The translations under genes were made by a program, and so were the position numbers. DNA of 6,990 nucleotides from Planctomycetota bacterium (lineage in GTDB: Bacteria > Planctomycetota > Phycisphaerae > UBA1845), in NCBI GenBank assembly GCA_022566435.1, contig JADFIX010000196.1:1-6990 (forward strand). The letters are read 5' to 3'. The notes below the pieces were generated by a model. That model was not told the origin of the DNA and ran no database searches. It was given only the letters and a program-made list of their open reading frames with translations. Below are positions 6,798-6,990 of the stretch, in pieces (position 1 is the stretch's first letter; every line of letters begins with the position of its first letter).

Positions 6798-6990
6798 GAG
6801 AGCCCAGAGCCTTGGACAGGACTCCGTCAAATTCCTTTTCCGGTATGGTCTTTAATATTTCGCCGATGCGGCTCCTGGATACGGATTGGAAAACAAAAGG
6901 GAAGAGATCGTAAACGATCTTTTTGTGCAGTCCCTGCAAGATCTCCAGGACCTGCTCCGCTGGGAGGGATTGCATCGCATTATTAAGAAA
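6679..6990 (-). CDS. Unrecognised helical-repeat protein (5' end beyond the right edge, 3' end chimeric)
   Basis: The frame is open from the right edge and ends at TAG 6679-6681. The part from 6990 to about 6767 (some 75 residues) looks like real coding sequence. It has three similar helix motifs, [26 protein letters not shown] and [13 protein letters not shown], spaced in a way that recalls short alpha-helical repeat proteins such as MgtE-N or FliG-like domains. I cannot name the family. After about 6766 the DNA belongs to hutU in another frame, so the last 25 or so residues of this reading are spurious. Similar frame openness in both readings makes the exact joint uncertain by a few bases. 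Confidence 0.45.
   Translation of the reverse strand, partial: FLNNAMQSLPAEQVLEILQGLHKKIVYDLFPFVFQSVSRSRIGEILKTIPEKEFDGVLSKALGSLSKERSTQIVQSMPEWWLSPREQTKAKQDLCRFLLQTPG

Noticed and set aside
6582..6830. 82-codon minus-strand frame
   Set aside because: It is Arg/Cys-rich, lacks any family resemblance and overlaps the better supported hutU fragment in another frame.

Overview
The left 5.1 kb is GC-rich, roughly 60% by eye, and looks like a chromosomal stretch from a free-living bacterium. A planctomycete or relative is my best guess. The basis is the large secreted helical protein at the left edge and the DUF3179 protein, both of which resemble proteins I associate with that phylum; there is no rRNA or marker gene to confirm it. 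The right 1.9 kb is visibly less GC-rich and is made of gene fragments.

Layout. (1) 2-1198, minus: the N-terminal 399 residues of an exported protein of unknown function that runs off the left edge. (2) 1199-1492: a divergent intergenic region. (3) 1493-3166, plus: a complete ACSF2-type fatty-acyl-CoA synthetase. (4) 3167-3271: a convergent intergenic region with a perfect 8-bp hairpin of the kind that recurs between bacterial genes. (5) 3272-4339, minus: a full-length DUF3179 protein interrupted only by an in-frame TGA. The TGA sits exactly where the family has the first Cys of its CxxC motif, and a compact hairpin that fits the bacterial SECIS rules follows 15 nt later. I read this as a probable selenoprotein with a U-x-x-C motif. 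(6) 4443-4481: a nested inverted repeat directly after the lysA stop codon. (7) 4482-5108, minus: the C-terminal half of diaminopimelate decarboxylase, cut off at its 5' side.

At about 5100 the sequence changes abruptly. From there to about 6578 the plus strand carries the C-terminal part of a SNF2/DEAD-type helicase, followed 6 nt later by the N-terminal part of an Eco57I-like restriction-modification protein. This gene pair is typical of phage-defence islands. The restriction-modification gene breaks off just before its methylase part. It is followed on the minus strand by the last 57 codons of urocanate hydratase (hutU), which is itself joined out of frame to an unrecognised helical-repeat gene entering from the right edge.

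Three joins, at about 5100, 6580 and 6766, each cut through the middle of genes. Either this is a rearranged accessory region in which a defence island landed in lysA, or the contig is chimeric, as in whole-genome amplification or misassembly. The sequence alone cannot decide between these. The most interesting signal is the putative DUF3179 selenoprotein, which lies within the left block, about 760 bases from the nearest junction.
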